A DNA stretch of 64,000 nucleotides, from contig JAJPJH010000004.1 in the NCBI GenBank assembly GCA_021324335.1, positions 20,933-84,932 on the forward strand, given 5' to 3'. This document shows, in pieces, positions 32,812 through 41,760 of the stretch (position 1 is the first letter of the stretch; the number at the start of each line of letters is the position of its first letter). Below the pieces are notes generated by a model that was given only the letters and a program-made list of their open reading frames with translations, ran no database searches and was not told the origin of the DNA. The position numbers were made by a program, and so were the translations under genes. The DNA comes from Gammaproteobacteria bacterium. Its GTDB lineage: Bacteria > Pseudomonadota > Gammaproteobacteria > DSM-16500.

Positions 32812-33395
32812 ATATTTACGGCCTGTTCGTTTGTTTCCTGAGTTAATTCTTGTAATTGTCTTTTAAAGATAGTAATTGCTAAATTGACCATGGTTAATTG
32901 ATCTTTGTGGGAATCGCTGGTGAGAATGATGTCTTTGTATATTTCAATTGCATGATTAGAAACTAAATTCAAATCAATGTTCATATTACAATTTTTTAAT
33001 ACTTCAATTATTTCAATGATGATCTTGGAGAACAGAATTGGGTCTACATTCTGAAGTTTTTCACCGGCAACAATTTGCTGCTTAATTATTCTTTTATTAC
33101 CTTTGTAATTGAGTAGTTTAAGGTATTCTTCTTCAGTCAGGTCAGATGTATCTTCTGATCCGGCTGAACCAAAATAGGGTGATCCAATACCCGTCATTAG
33201 CCAAGCAGGATTTAATTGAAGTAGTTCGGCGTATTTTTCAGCAATATCTGGCATTAATTTGCGTTTGCCTGTTTCATGCATGTTGTATGTGGAAATAGGA
33301 ATTTGAAATTTCTCGCAGAATTCGGTCGCTGTTTTATACCCAGCGGCCATTCTCGCGGTTCGTAACCTTGCATGAATGTTTTCTACTTTGGACAT
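32808..33395 (-). CDS. XRE-family regulator, repressor-like
   Basis: A 195-residue protein with an N-terminal HTH_3 domain (LRTARMAAGYKTATEFCEKFQIPISTYNMHETGKRKLMPDIAEKYAELLQLNPAWLMTG, residues 11-69) like phage and ICE repressors. The C-terminal part lacks the LexA-type peptidase motifs and probably dimerises or senses. It is divergent from the transfer operon. Palindromes TCTGCAATANGCAGA lie 28 bp upstream of its own start and around the operon promoter, consistent with repression of both directions (inference). Confidence 0.85.
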   Translation of the reverse strand: MSKVENIHARLRTARMAAGYKTATEFCEKFQIPISTYNMHETGKRKLMPDIAEKYAELLQLNPAWLMTGIGSPYFGSAGSEDTSDLTEEEYLKLLNYKGNKRIIKQQIVAGEKLQNVDPILFSKIIIEIIEVLKNCNMNIDLNLVSNHAIEIYKDIILTSDSHKDQLTMVNLAITIFKRQLQELTQETNEQAVNI

Positions 33396-33422
33396 TAATT
33401 AAACACCTGTTTCGCATTTTTA

Positions 33423-33626
33423 TCTGCAATACGCAGAAGTTTTCTACATTAAATCAAGTTATTAGATTAAATTTTATAATTAAATCACCAAGTTAGTTAA
33501 TGGTTATTGCGGCCATTCTACCCCAGACAAAAATAGAAGCAAACAAAATTTATATTTAATTCTACATAATGCAGAAATATATTTACATAACGCAGAAATA
33601 CAGTGTATATTTCTGCAATAAGCAGA
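33423..33626. promoter_or_regulatory. Four palindromic operators and the tra promoter
   Basis: Four 15-bp sites share the form TCTGCAATANGCAGA: 33423-33437, 33561-33575 (TCTACATAATGCAGA), 33582-33596 (TTTACATAACGCAGA) and 33612-33626. The first and last are near-perfect palindromes. A rightward promoter fits TTTACA (33582-33587) and TATATT (33606-33611), so sites three and four cover its -35 box and start region. The first site lies close to the XRE gene start. This layout suits a repressor that controls itself and the transfer genes. Confidence 0.65.
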
Positions 33627-33647
33627 ATAATTTTAATAAGGAAATAT

Positions 33648-33878
33648 ATGAAAGCTATTCTCAATAAATTAAGAAAAATCAATTTAACCGAAGAGGGATT
33701 CCGGGGGAACAGCTACTTGGCGAAATCCTATTATTCTTGTCGTTCCTTTGATTTCAAAATTTCAAATTTCCCTGATCAACAAGCAATAGCAGAAATTCAA
33801 GCAACTGATACAAAGCCGCATTCCAGTGTGATTAGCACTGAATTAAGAAAAGGAAATTCTGCTTATGTTGATAAATGA
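33648..33878 (+). CDS. Small hypothetical protein at head of tra operon
   Basis: A 76-residue protein from ATG 33648, with AAGGAA upstream (the frame opens at a GTG at 33603, inside an operator). The sequence MKAILNKLRKINLTEEGFRGNSYLAKSY is basic and soluble, with no recognised domain. It is the first gene of the transfer operon and overlaps the next by 14 bases. A regulatory or entry-related role is possible by position only. Confidence 0.6.
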   Translation: MKAILNKLRKINLTEEGFRGNSYLAKSYYSCRSFDFKISNFPDQQAIAEIQATDTKPHSSVISTELRKGNSAYVDK

Positions 33879-34200
33879 AAAAATTATTTCATATATCTCA
33901 ATTTCTTTATTGATTGGATGCTTATCCAGTTGTTGTGCAACTCAAGCAGAGATAGAACAGGCTTGTTCTCTCCATTTAACTCATAAGCCACCAAACTGTT
34001 TTGTACAGAGACCTGCGGGCTTATTTCATCCGGCAGAATTTTATACGTGCGATAAGCTAGGTCATTTTCATAATCAGCAATCGGCACTAGTAAAAGCGAA
34101 AGTTGTAAAGCGAAACTCAAAAATTTCTAAATGTTATAAGAAACCTGCTGCTAAATCTATCCATTCAATTCAACGTCAAGGAGAGAAGAATGAAGTCTAA
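33865..34200 (+). CDS. Small Cys-containing lipoprotein-like protein
   Basis: A 111-residue protein. The N-terminus ISYISISLLIGCLSSCCATQAEIEQAC has a hydrophobic core and a lipobox-like LSSC, so it is probably an outer-membrane or periplasmic lipoprotein. The mature part contains several Cys (CSLH, CFVQ, CDKLG, KCYKK) and a basic C-terminus. It overlaps the genes on both sides and comes just before the pilin gene. No F-plasmid equivalent is recognised. Confidence 0.65.
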   Translation: MLINEKIISYISISLLIGCLSSCCATQAEIEQACSLHLTHKPPNCFVQRPAGLFHPAEFYTCDKLGHFHNQQSALVKAKVVKRNSKISKCYKKPAAKSIHSIQRQGEKNEV

Positions 34201-34516
34201 GTTAGTATTAGCCATTCAAGATTTTTTGTTAAGCATATCAATTCAATTGAATAACAAAATAATAAAAATTATCAGCGCACTTTGTTTTGTCATTTTATGT
34301 CCGACTGCCTTTGCCGATGGAAACGATATTTTGGCTGCTCCCACAAAAGACTTATTCGCAACCTTTGTTGGCACTGGAATCAATTTATTGTTGTTAACAG
34401 AGATTGTGACTGCGGGCTATGTGTTTAGTACCAAAGAAAGAAAATTATCAACTTGGGTTGGTTTGCCCATCATTATATTAGTGACAGCCTATGCAAAAAC
34501 AAAATTTGGAGGATGA
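34190..34516 (+). CDS. traA: F-type pilin TraA
   Basis: A 108-residue pilin precursor. A long leader ends near ALCFVILCPTAFADG, and the mature part of about 65 residues contains two hydrophobic segments (FVGTGINLLLLTEIVTAGYVF and LSTWVGLPIIILVTAYA) separated by a short basic loop, as in F pilin. It is placed directly before traL, as in all F-type operons. GGAGAG precedes the start. The leader is longer than in most small proteins but normal for TraA. Confidence 0.8.
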   Translation: MKSKLVLAIQDFLLSISIQLNNKIIKIISALCFVILCPTAFADGNDILAAPTKDLFATFVGTGINLLLLTEIVTAGYVFSTKERKLSTWVGLPIIILVTAYAKTKFGG

Positions 34517-34518
34517 TC

Positions 34519-34803
34519 ATGAATAAATACTATATTCCTCAAAATTTAGATGCGCCATTTAAAATAGCCTTTTTTACGTTATTTGACCTGGTTGTTATTC
34601 TCGTCCCTTTTTTTGTGATTGCTTTTGGTTTTCAGAAACAGGTTTTAGCGCTGATTGTTAGCGCTGGATTATTCATAGCTTTAAAAAGAATTAAAGGAGA
34701 AGAGGACAATCATTTTTTTAAACACTTTTTATATTGGCATTTTCCGCCATTAGGTCTTTATCAAGCTACACCGCCATCGCATGTGAGAGAAATCATAGGA
34801 TAG
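34519..34803 (+). CDS. traL: TraL, pilus assembly membrane protein
   Basis: A 94-residue protein read from ATG 34519 with GGAGG upstream; the longer open frame is ignored. It begins MNKYYIPQNLDAPFKIAFFTLFDLVVIL, characteristic of TraL, and has two hydrophobic helices followed by FFKHFLYWHFPP. TraL is a small inner-membrane component needed for F pilus assembly. It lies two bases after traA and three bases before traE. Confidence 0.87.
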   Translation: MNKYYIPQNLDAPFKIAFFTLFDLVVILVPFFVIAFGFQKQVLALIVSAGLFIALKRIKGEEDNHFFKHFLYWHFPPLGLYQATPPSHVREIIG

Positions 34804-34806
34804 CCC

Positions 34807-35373
34807 ATGAAGCACATACTCAAAAAATCACGTATTCAATATTTAGTCGATAATCGTAACGGCTACTTACTACTGGCGAGCGGCTCGATCATTTTAAATA
34901 TTTTGTTGAGTTTGATTATTTATTACGTGATGGGTTATGAAAGAGTCGTGCTGGTTCCACCTAACATCACAAGACAATCATGGGTCAGTCAAAATAGTGT
35001 TTCTCCCGAGTATCTTGCATCTATGAGTCTTTTTTTCATGGAACTTCGATTTAATTTGACCCCGTCGAATGCCTTGATCCAACGACAACTCTTTTTAGGA
35101 TATGTAGAACCTTCACAATATGAAAAATTAAAAGCAGAATTGATTGAACAAGAAGAACATTTAAAAAAAGAACATATTGCCATTTCATTTTATCCAACGG
35201 CGTCTCCTTTTGTGGACTCAGACAAGTTAATTGCAAAAGTTTCGGGTGACATTCAGTACGTCGTAGGGGATTCGTTACAACCCGCCCAACACATCGTTTA
35301 TCAAATTGCATATCGATTAAGCGGTGGTAAGTTGATGATCCGTTCCATCGAAGAGGTCAAAGAGCATGAATAA
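34807..35373 (+). CDS. traE: TraE, core T4SS protein
   Basis: A 188-residue VirB5/VirB8-like TraE. One N-terminal membrane helix (YLLLASGSIILNILLSLIIYYVM) is followed by a periplasmic domain with VPPNITRQSWVSQNSVSPEYLASMSLFFMELRFNLTPSNA. TraE is a bitopic inner-membrane component of the pilus machine. It overlaps traK by eight bases. Confidence 0.88.
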   Translation: MKHILKKSRIQYLVDNRNGYLLLASGSIILNILLSLIIYYVMGYERVVLVPPNITRQSWVSQNSVSPEYLASMSLFFMELRFNLTPSNALIQRQLFLGYVEPSQYEKLKAELIEQEEHLKKEHIAISFYPTASPFVDSDKLIAKVSGDIQYVVGDSLQPAQHIVYQIAYRLSGGKLMIRSIEEVKEHE

Positions 35374-36070
35374 ATTTTTATTATTAATGGTGTTATTAAT
35401 CATCCAGCCTGTGGCTTTCGCATTGCAGGTTAAATCAATTCAAGACAATAAAAGCGTATTAATAAAAATTTCTGCTAAAGAACAATCACGGATTTTTGTT
35501 TATCACGATAGAATTGCTGTTGTGCGAGGATTAGAGGGTGCCTATGACCTTAAAAAAGATGACAAATTGGGCGATATTTATATTCAACCCACACCGTATT
35601 ATCAACAGAGATCATTTAATTTATTTATTACAACTGAGCAGGGGCATACCTATAATTTATTAGTAATGCCTTTAGATGTTCCGTCAGAAACTATTGAACT
35701 AAAACCATTATCGCCTTCGCATCTTATCGCTTCCCGGTGGGAAAAAAATTCTCCCTATGCAGAAACCATCATTCAGTTGATTAATGCGATGGTGAATGAT
35801 GTGAACCCCGATGGTTATGCTGTTATGAATTTAGGCAAAGTTAAACCTAAAAAAATATCCAACTGTTTAACGATGCGTTTATTAACACTTTATAGAGGAG
35901 ACAAATTACAAGGCGAAATTTGGCTCGTCAAAAATGAGGGGAAGACTTTCACTTATTTACGATCGAGTGATTTTTATCAAGGTAATGTCCTGGGTGTCTC
36001 AATTCAAAACGAAGGACTTTTACCTTTTGCCGAGACATATCTTTATCGAGTAGTTCGCTATGACGACTAA
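35366..36070 (+). CDS. traK: TraK, outer-membrane core complex protein
   Basis: A 234-residue TraK (VirB9-like). It begins with a signal peptide (MNKFLLLMVLLIIQPVAFA) and has the SecIn-like beta domains VKSIQDNKSVLIKISAKEQSRIFV and LFITTEQGHTYNLLVMPLDVPSETI. TraK, with TraB and TraV, forms the outer-membrane core complex of the F-type system. It is coupled to traB by an 11-base overlap. Confidence 0.88.
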   Translation: MNKFLLLMVLLIIQPVAFALQVKSIQDNKSVLIKISAKEQSRIFVYHDRIAVVRGLEGAYDLKKDDKLGDIYIQPTPYYQQRSFNLFITTEQGHTYNLLVMPLDVPSETIELKPLSPSHLIASRWEKNSPYAETIIQLINAMVNDVNPDGYAVMNLGKVKPKKISNCLTMRLLTLYRGDKLQGEIWLVKNEGKTFTYLRSSDFYQGNVLGVSIQNEGLLPFAETYLYRVVRYDD

Positions 36071-37412
36071 AACGATTCAAATAAAAACCAATCAAAAAAG
36101 AAATTTTGTCATTCTTTCAACGGTGGTTGGTGTATGTGTTTTTGGTTTAATTGTCATGTTATCTGACCATTCACCAAAAGTATCTACGAAGTTAGAAAAG
36201 GTGAATTTTGTCAATCCACTCGATCATATTGACGCAGAATCGATTGTTTTAGAAAAAACGCAAAAAGAAATAAGAGAAACCAAAAAACAAACTGATAACT
36301 TACAGGAAAAATACGCTTCTTTATCGTCTGCCAAAAAAACTCAAGATGAAATTACTCAAAAAACGAATGAAGAATTGATGACGAGAGTTGTTGCGCTTGA
36401 AAAAGAATTATCAGGCATAAAAGGTAATTCTAATTTTCAAAATCCAGCTTCACAAATGCAAGGCAGCAATTCATTTCAGGGAAATTTTTTAGCTTCTCCA
36501 GGCAGTATACCGCAAGGGCAGGTGAATGGTATCAGTCACACCATACGTGAGGATACGTTGACACTTTCTCCCAAAGTAACGGCAGAAGAACAAAGACCGT
36601 TAAAAAACCCTGATACGTATGTTCCCGCAGGTTCTTTTGTGAATGCCGTCATGTTAAGTGGTGCGGATGCTTCCGCTGCGGTGAATTCTCAAGCGAATCC
36701 CGAACCTATGGTATTTCGCATCATCGATAATGGCAGTTTACCAAACCATACCATTAGTCACTTAAAAGGATGCCGAGTGACAGCAGCTGTGATTGGGGAC
36801 ATTTCATCCGAACGTGGAAAAATTCGATTAGAGCGATTAAGTTGCACCTTTCCAAATGGTGAAACTGTTGAACAAGAGATCGAAGGCACGATTGAAGGTC
36901 CTGATGGAAAAAATGGCGTGAGGGGTACACCGCTCTGGCGTGATGGAGCTATGACTCAACGGGTTTTTGCAGCAGGGTTCTTGTCAGGTGTTGCCAATGG
37001 AGTTTCAAGTTCCTACACCACGAATTCTATTTCTCCACAAGGTGCAGTGCAAACCATCAATTCCGGCAAGATTTTTCAAAATGGTGTGGCAAGTGGCGGT
37101 GCAAAAGCCATGGATAAATTGTCTGATTACTACATTCAACGGGCGGAGCAATATCATCCGGTCATTCAATTAAGCGCAGGCACCGTCGTTGACGTGTTGT
37201 TCTTAAAAGGCTTTTTTCTGGATGGAAAAAAACATGAGAACACGGATCCCGCCGTTGGAAATTATGCGTCGCGTACGAATTCGCCTTCTTTGTTTCCTAG
37301 TCAACCATCGGATCCACAACCATTACCGTTGTCGGATGAAAACGTAAGAAAGATAGAAGAGAGAAGCAAAGAGTTGGGATTAAGGGTTACTCAATCTCCA
37401 AATGTATCTTGA
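36060..37412 (+). CDS. traB: TraB, VirB10-like core complex protein
   Basis: A 450-residue TraB. A single N-terminal membrane helix near residues 15-35 is followed by a coiled coil (EKTQKEIRETKKQTDNLQEKYASLSSAKKTQ), a Gln/Asn/Ser-rich linker, and the VirB10/TrbI barrel domain (PAGSFVNAVMLSGADAS; LKGCRVTAAVIGDISSERGKIRLERLSC). It spans both membranes and links energy to the outer-membrane pore. It is as long as F TraB (475 residues). Confidence 0.9.
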   Translation: MTTKTIQIKTNQKRNFVILSTVVGVCVFGLIVMLSDHSPKVSTKLEKVNFVNPLDHIDAESIVLEKTQKEIRETKKQTDNLQEKYASLSSAKKTQDEITQKTNEELMTRVVALEKELSGIKGNSNFQNPASQMQGSNSFQGNFLASPGSIPQGQVNGISHTIREDTLTLSPKVTAEEQRPLKNPDTYVPAGSFVNAVMLSGADASAAVNSQANPEPMVFRIIDNGSLPNHTISHLKGCRVTAAVIGDISSERGKIRLERLSCTFPNGETVEQEIEGTIEGPDGKNGVRGTPLWRDGAMTQRVFAAGFLSGVANGVSSSYTTNSISPQGAVQTINSGKIFQNGVASGGAKAMDKLSDYYIQRAEQYHPVIQLSAGTVVDVLFLKGFFLDGKKHENTDPAVGNYASRTNSPSLFPSQPSDPQPLPLSDENVRKIEERSKELGLRVTQSPNVS

Positions 37413-37424
37413 GGAAAAAATGAA

Positions 37425-37838
37425 ATGATGAAACAAATAAAAATAATTTTGATTCTCACATTATGCAGTTCTCTATTAAGTGCCTGTTGCAGTATGAATT
37501 CAGAATTCGAATGCCCGATGAAACCAGGTATTCGCTGTGAGAGTTTGGACCAAGTGAATGCGAGAGTCGACCGTGGTGAGATTGGAAAATCTTCTCTTTC
37601 ATCTTCTTGCGTGAAATGCACCAATTCGATCTCACGATGCCCACTTTTTTATAAAGGTGGAATGGTAAGAGGAGGACGGGAACCTTTGCGTTATGGTGAA
37701 ACCGTGATGCGAGTTTGGGTGGCACCCTATGAAGATACCTCAGGCAATTATCATCAAGAAAGTGACATTTTTACGGTTGTGAAACCTGCGCATTGGATTG
37801 GATATCCACCAAAAGAATCAAAAATGGATGAGGGTTAA
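37425..37838 (+). CDS. traV: TraV, outer-membrane lipoprotein
   Basis: A 137-residue lipoprotein. The signal ends in LLSACCSMNSEFECPMKPGIRCESLDQVNARVDRG; the lipobox is LSAC and the CPMKPGIRCESL segment is typical of TraV. It anchors the TraKBV complex to the outer membrane. The start could be at the first or second codon of ATGATG. It is followed two bases later by traC. Confidence 0.87.
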   Translation: MMKQIKIILILTLCSSLLSACCSMNSEFECPMKPGIRCESLDQVNARVDRGEIGKSSLSSSCVKCTNSISRCPLFYKGGMVRGGREPLRYGETVMRVWVAPYEDTSGNYHQESDIFTVVKPAHWIGYPPKESKMDEG

Positions 37839-37840
37839 TT

Positions 37841-40348
37841 ATGCTGGAAAGAATACGTGGTCTTGGCAACCAATTATCAAAATGGGTAGGCGATAAAACT
37901 CAGTTTGGCGTCATGACCCATGAGTCATCACTCCCTCATTTAGAAAACGCGATTCACTATACCGCGATGTGCAGCTTACTGCCTTATGAAGGTTATGATC
38001 CCGAAACAGGCCTTTTTCATAATAAAAAAAGCGATGGCTTTGTCATGGAAGCTTATCCTCTCTTGGGCAGCAATGAAGAAATTGAAAATATTTTATTTGG
38101 CATTTTAACTGACATCTTGCCGAATCACGCGGATTTACAAGTGTTGCTCTGGGCGTCCCCTAAAATAGGGCATATTCTAAATGCGTTTGAGAAAGAACGC
38201 TCTTCTCAGGGCGGCATTTTTGCGTGGCTCGCCAAAAAAAGAACGGACTTTTTAAAGAAAGGTGCTTATCAGAGCTTAAATCAATTTGATCATTATCTTT
38301 TACGAAATTTTCGACTCATTATTTCTGTTTCAATCAAACGCAAAAAGGAAGAAGACAATTCCCACGAATTAATCATGCTGCGGGAAGATGTCATCAATTC
38401 CTTAAAATCCATCCAAATGCCAGCAGAACCACTTCACGTCGACTCATTTATTAATCTTATAAGTGATATTTTGCATCCCTCCAACGATATTCATGGAAGT
38501 CAGCATCAGTGGGATCCCTATGATTCGTTAGCGATGCAAATGGTGGATCCAGAATATTTTGTAAGACATTTTGAAGATAAGATCACCTTTGAAAATGAAA
38601 ACGAAAACATTGAAGCAAGATCATTTACGGTAAAAAAATTTCCAAAAGAAATGCGCCAGTGGAAAATGATGGATGCCATAGGCCAGTTATTTAATAATTC
38701 TTTACAAATTCCTTGTCCTTTTATTATTTCATTATCCGCAAGATTGATTCCTCATGAAACAGGACACATGTCCGAGTCGATCAAGTCCGCAAGTAAGAAG
38801 AAAGATGCTAGCACGCAAAGCGCAGATGGCAAGTTGACCGTTGCAAAAGAATACCAAGACACAATTTTTATCAATCAACGGATTGAAGAAGGAGACCGAA
38901 AAGTCAAAACCCATTTCCAAATTATTCTGTTTACTACGGAAAAACAATCAAGCCTTGCTGAAAGAAAATTACGTGATTTATATCGCGTGAATGGCTGGGA
39001 ACTCAAAAAATCTCGTTATCTGCAACTGCAATCTTTTTTGGCAATGCTTCCCATGATGATGTCAGAAGGGATGTTCGAAGACCTGCAATTTAATGGTCGT
39101 TTAAGGACGATTTCGGCATTGAATGTGGCAACCATCTTGCCTTTTCAAGGGGAATGGAAAGGAACGAAAACACCGAGTTTAATATTGCCAGGTCGACGTG
39201 GGCAAATTGCAACTTTTAATCCCTTTGATAACACCGAAGGTAATTACAATCTTGCAATTGCAGCTGCATCCGGTAAGGGTAAATCGGTTTTTATCCAGGA
39301 ATATATTGTTGCTCTATTAAGCGCAGGTGGCAGGGTTTGGGTGATCGATGTCGGACGCTCGTATGAAAAAACCTGCAAATTGTTAAATGGGACATTTATT
39401 GAGTTTACTCGAGAGAATATCATTTGTTTAAATCCGTTTACCTTTATTCATGATTTTAATAGCTCGCTCATGATGTTAAAGCCATTACTCGCCGCTATGG
39501 TCCACCCAACTAGCAATGCGACTGATGAAGAAATTGCATATTTAGAAAAAGCCGCGAAAGCTGCATGGGAAGAAAAGGGTAATGATGCGACGATTTCAAC
39601 GGTTGCTCACTGGCTTTCAAACCAAGAACCCTCAGTCTGTCGTAATTTGGCGCATCTTCTCTACAGCTATACAAAGGAAGGGATGCACGCAGGATACTTT
39701 GAAGGACGATGCAATATTGATTTAAACAATGCCTTTGTTGTCCTTGAATTACAGGAATTAAAGTCCAAAAAAGATTTACAACAAATCGTTTTGTTACTGT
39801 TGATGTATCACATCAGTGAAGCAATGTATTTGGGAGACCGCGCGAAACCCAAATCTTGCATCATCGATGAAGCGCCTGACCTTTTTAATAGTGATATAAA
39901 AGGTGCAGAAAAATTTGTGAATACGGGTTACAGGCAAGCGAGAAAATATTACGCAAATTTTGTCACCAGCATGCAAGGCATTAATGATTATTTTAAAAAT
40001 GAAGCGACGATTGCGATTTACGAAAATTCCGACATCAAAATTATTTTAGGACAAAACCCAGAAACCATTGATCAAATCAAAAAATCCGAACGTCTTACTA
40101 TGGATGCGTATTCGGAACGATTGTTTAAAAGTTTACGAAAAACCGATGAATTTTCGGAATGCATAATAAAGACGCCATCAGGATTGTCTGTCCATCGCAT
40201 CATCCTAGACCCTTACGTTCGAACATTATTTTCATCAAAGGGTGAGGAATTTGCCTTGGTGAATGCGTATCAAGCGCAAGGTTTAAAACTTGAAAGTGCT
40301 ATCGAAAAAGTTGCGGAGAAATTTCATCATGAACGCCATTCTTCTTAA
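37841..40348 (+). CDS. traC: TraC, VirB4-like ATPase
   Basis: An 835-residue TraC. The N-terminal TraC_F_IV region is followed by a motor domain with Walker A AAASGKGKSVFIQEY near residues 473-485, preceded by FNPFDNTEGNYNLAIA, and Walker B SCIIDEAPDLF near 672. VirB4-type ATPases drive pilus assembly. Its length equals F TraC to within a few percent. The end overlaps trbI by 20 bases. Confidence 0.92.
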   Translation: MLERIRGLGNQLSKWVGDKTQFGVMTHESSLPHLENAIHYTAMCSLLPYEGYDPETGLFHNKKSDGFVMEAYPLLGSNEEIENILFGILTDILPNHADLQVLLWASPKIGHILNAFEKERSSQGGIFAWLAKKRTDFLKKGAYQSLNQFDHYLLRNFRLIISVSIKRKKEEDNSHELIMLREDVINSLKSIQMPAEPLHVDSFINLISDILHPSNDIHGSQHQWDPYDSLAMQMVDPEYFVRHFEDKITFENENENIEARSFTVKKFPKEMRQWKMMDAIGQLFNNSLQIPCPFIISLSARLIPHETGHMSESIKSASKKKDASTQSADGKLTVAKEYQDTIFINQRIEEGDRKVKTHFQIILFTTEKQSSLAERKLRDLYRVNGWELKKSRYLQLQSFLAMLPMMMSEGMFEDLQFNGRLRTISALNVATILPFQGEWKGTKTPSLILPGRRGQIATFNPFDNTEGNYNLAIAAASGKGKSVFIQEYIVALLSAGGRVWVIDVGRSYEKTCKLLNGTFIEFTRENIICLNPFTFIHDFNSSLMMLKPLLAAMVHPTSNATDEEIAYLEKAAKAAWEEKGNDATISTVAHWLSNQEPSVCRNLAHLLYSYTKEGMHAGYFEGRCNIDLNNAFVVLELQELKSKKDLQQIVLLLLMYHISEAMYLGDRAKPKSCIIDEAPDLFNSDIKGAEKFVNTGYRQARKYYANFVTSMQGINDYFKNEATIAIYENSDIKIILGQNPETIDQIKKSERLTMDAYSERLFKSLRKTDEFSECIIKTPSGLSVHRIILDPYVRTLFSSKGEEFALVNAYQAQGLKLESAIEKVAEKFHHERHSS

Positions 40349-40727
40349 AATTAAAAATATTAAAAATCAAGCTGCTGCATTATTGAATACGGATAACCCT
40401 CATCTATTTTCATGTTTATTTGGGATGTTAGGTGCTTCAATCATTTTTATGATGATTCACATCATAGAAAAACCGTCTATTAAACTCGGTACCGTCAATA
40501 TCACTGGCATGGTGGATCACTTTATTAAACAAGAATCCGAAAAAAATATTCAGGGAGAAGTTTTAAAAAAGGAAGTAAGACAATTTGGCTCCTCCCTTGA
40601 TAAAGAATTGCAACGATTCTCCAAAGAGAATGGCATTGTTTTGATGCCGTCGGAAGCGATCATTGCAGGGACGGAAGATTATACATCCCTCATTTATCAA
40701 AAAATGCAAACTGCGGGTTTGAAATGA
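40329..40727 (+). CDS. trbI: TrbI, F-type
   Basis: A 132-residue protein from ATG 40329 (the frame extends further upstream, but inside traC). One membrane helix (LFGMLGASIIFMMIHII) and a periplasmic segment with NITGMVDHFIKQE and QFGSSLDKELQRFSKENGIVLMPSEAIIAG identify the F-type TrbI family, which affects pilus outgrowth and retraction. It is not related to RP4 TrbI. It overlaps traW as ATGA. Confidence 0.82.
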   Translation: MNAILLKIKNIKNQAAALLNTDNPHLFSCLFGMLGASIIFMMIHIIEKPSIKLGTVNITGMVDHFIKQESEKNIQGEVLKKEVRQFGSSLDKELQRFSKENGIVLMPSEAIIAGTEDYTSLIYQKMQTAGLK

Positions 40728-41377
40728 CTATCAATAAATCGAAAAACATAAACAAAAACGTATGCAAAATAATGATGGTTATTTTGTTGTTTGGATTTTT
40801 AAGTTCAACGCATGCGGAAAATTTAGGCACTTTTGGAGATGTGTATCCTATTGCTGAAGAAAATTTCCTTGATTTTATCCAGCAAAAATTAAAAGCAATG
40901 CAAGCCAATGGCGAATGGAAAAAAATCGAAGATCAATTTCGTGAGAATGTTAAACAACATGCCGATAGGCCCATTGATGTGAGATTCTTGAGCGTTACAA
41001 CAGAATATAGAACTTGGGATTTTGATCCATCAATTACCATTCCTTACGATCTTTACGATGCGGAAGGCCGTGTGATTGCAAAAGCGGGTACTACTATTAA
41101 TCCATTGAAATACGTGCGTCTTCATCATGAACTGCTATTTTTAGATGGCGATGATCCTAAACAAAGAAATGCTGCCAAACATCTTGATCAATTATTGAAA
41201 GGCCAAGTGAAGTTGATTTTGGTCAAAGGTTCCATAAGCGAAAACGAAAAACGATTTCAAAAGCCAATTTACTTCGATCAAGGTGGACGGCTCATCACAA
41301 AATTCAATATTCAGCATGTTCCAGCGCTCGTTAGTCAAAATGATTTGGTTTTAAAAATTGAGGAGATCAAGCCATGA
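40724..41377 (+). CDS. traW: TraW, F-pilus assembly
   Basis: A 217-residue periplasmic protein. After an N-terminal hydrophobic leader comes NLGTFGDVYPIAEENFLDFIQQKL, the typical TraW beginning, then RPIDVRFLSVTTEYRTWDFDPSITIPYDLYDAEGRVIAKAGTTINPL. TraW works with TraU and TrbC in pilus assembly. It is coupled to the following membrane gene by ATGA. Confidence 0.9.
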   Translation: MTINKSKNINKNVCKIMMVILLFGFLSSTHAENLGTFGDVYPIAEENFLDFIQQKLKAMQANGEWKKIEDQFRENVKQHADRPIDVRFLSVTTEYRTWDFDPSITIPYDLYDAEGRVIAKAGTTINPLKYVRLHHELLFLDGDDPKQRNAAKHLDQLLKGQVKLILVKGSISENEKRFQKPIYFDQGGRLITKFNIQHVPALVSQNDLVLKIEEIKP

Positions 41378-41760
41378 TTGATAGAGAAAAAGAATTTTCA
41401 GTTCAAACCCAACATACATTTTTAGTGACAATAGCTCTCATGGTCTTTGCGATTTGCGCTATTGTGAATGCTAAAATCTTTTTCATCATTATTACAGGAT
41501 TTCCCAATTATCTTTTCTTGTTAATGAAATACTTAACACTCAATCCGCCATTCTCCCATTCCATAAAACCTCTATTATATGTGTATTTTACTTTCATATT
41601 TATTGTTGTGATGCCACTCATTTTATTGGCTTCCCATTTCTTGAGTCTCTTTTACTTAGGTAAAGCAAATTTCAAAAAAGCTTTTTATACGCAATTTTTT
41701 CCCATTGTGGTTTTTATGGCATTCACATTCTTAAATGTTTTAGGACGATGTCTGGTATGA
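41374..41760 (+). CDS. Small membrane protein between traW and traU
   Basis: A 128-residue protein with about three hydrophobic helices (TFLVTIALMVFAICAIVNA, LYVYFTFIFIVVMPLILLASHFLSLF, FFPIVVFMAFTFLNVLG). It has no recognised family and no F-plasmid counterpart at this position. Overlaps at both ends indicate co-translation with traW and traU. An accessory role in pilus assembly or exclusion is possible from position only. Confidence 0.6.
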   Translation: MIDREKEFSVQTQHTFLVTIALMVFAICAIVNAKIFFIIITGFPNYLFLLMKYLTLNPPFSHSIKPLLYVYFTFIFIVVMPLILLASHFLSLFYLGKANFKKAFYTQFFPIVVFMAFTFLNVLGRCLV

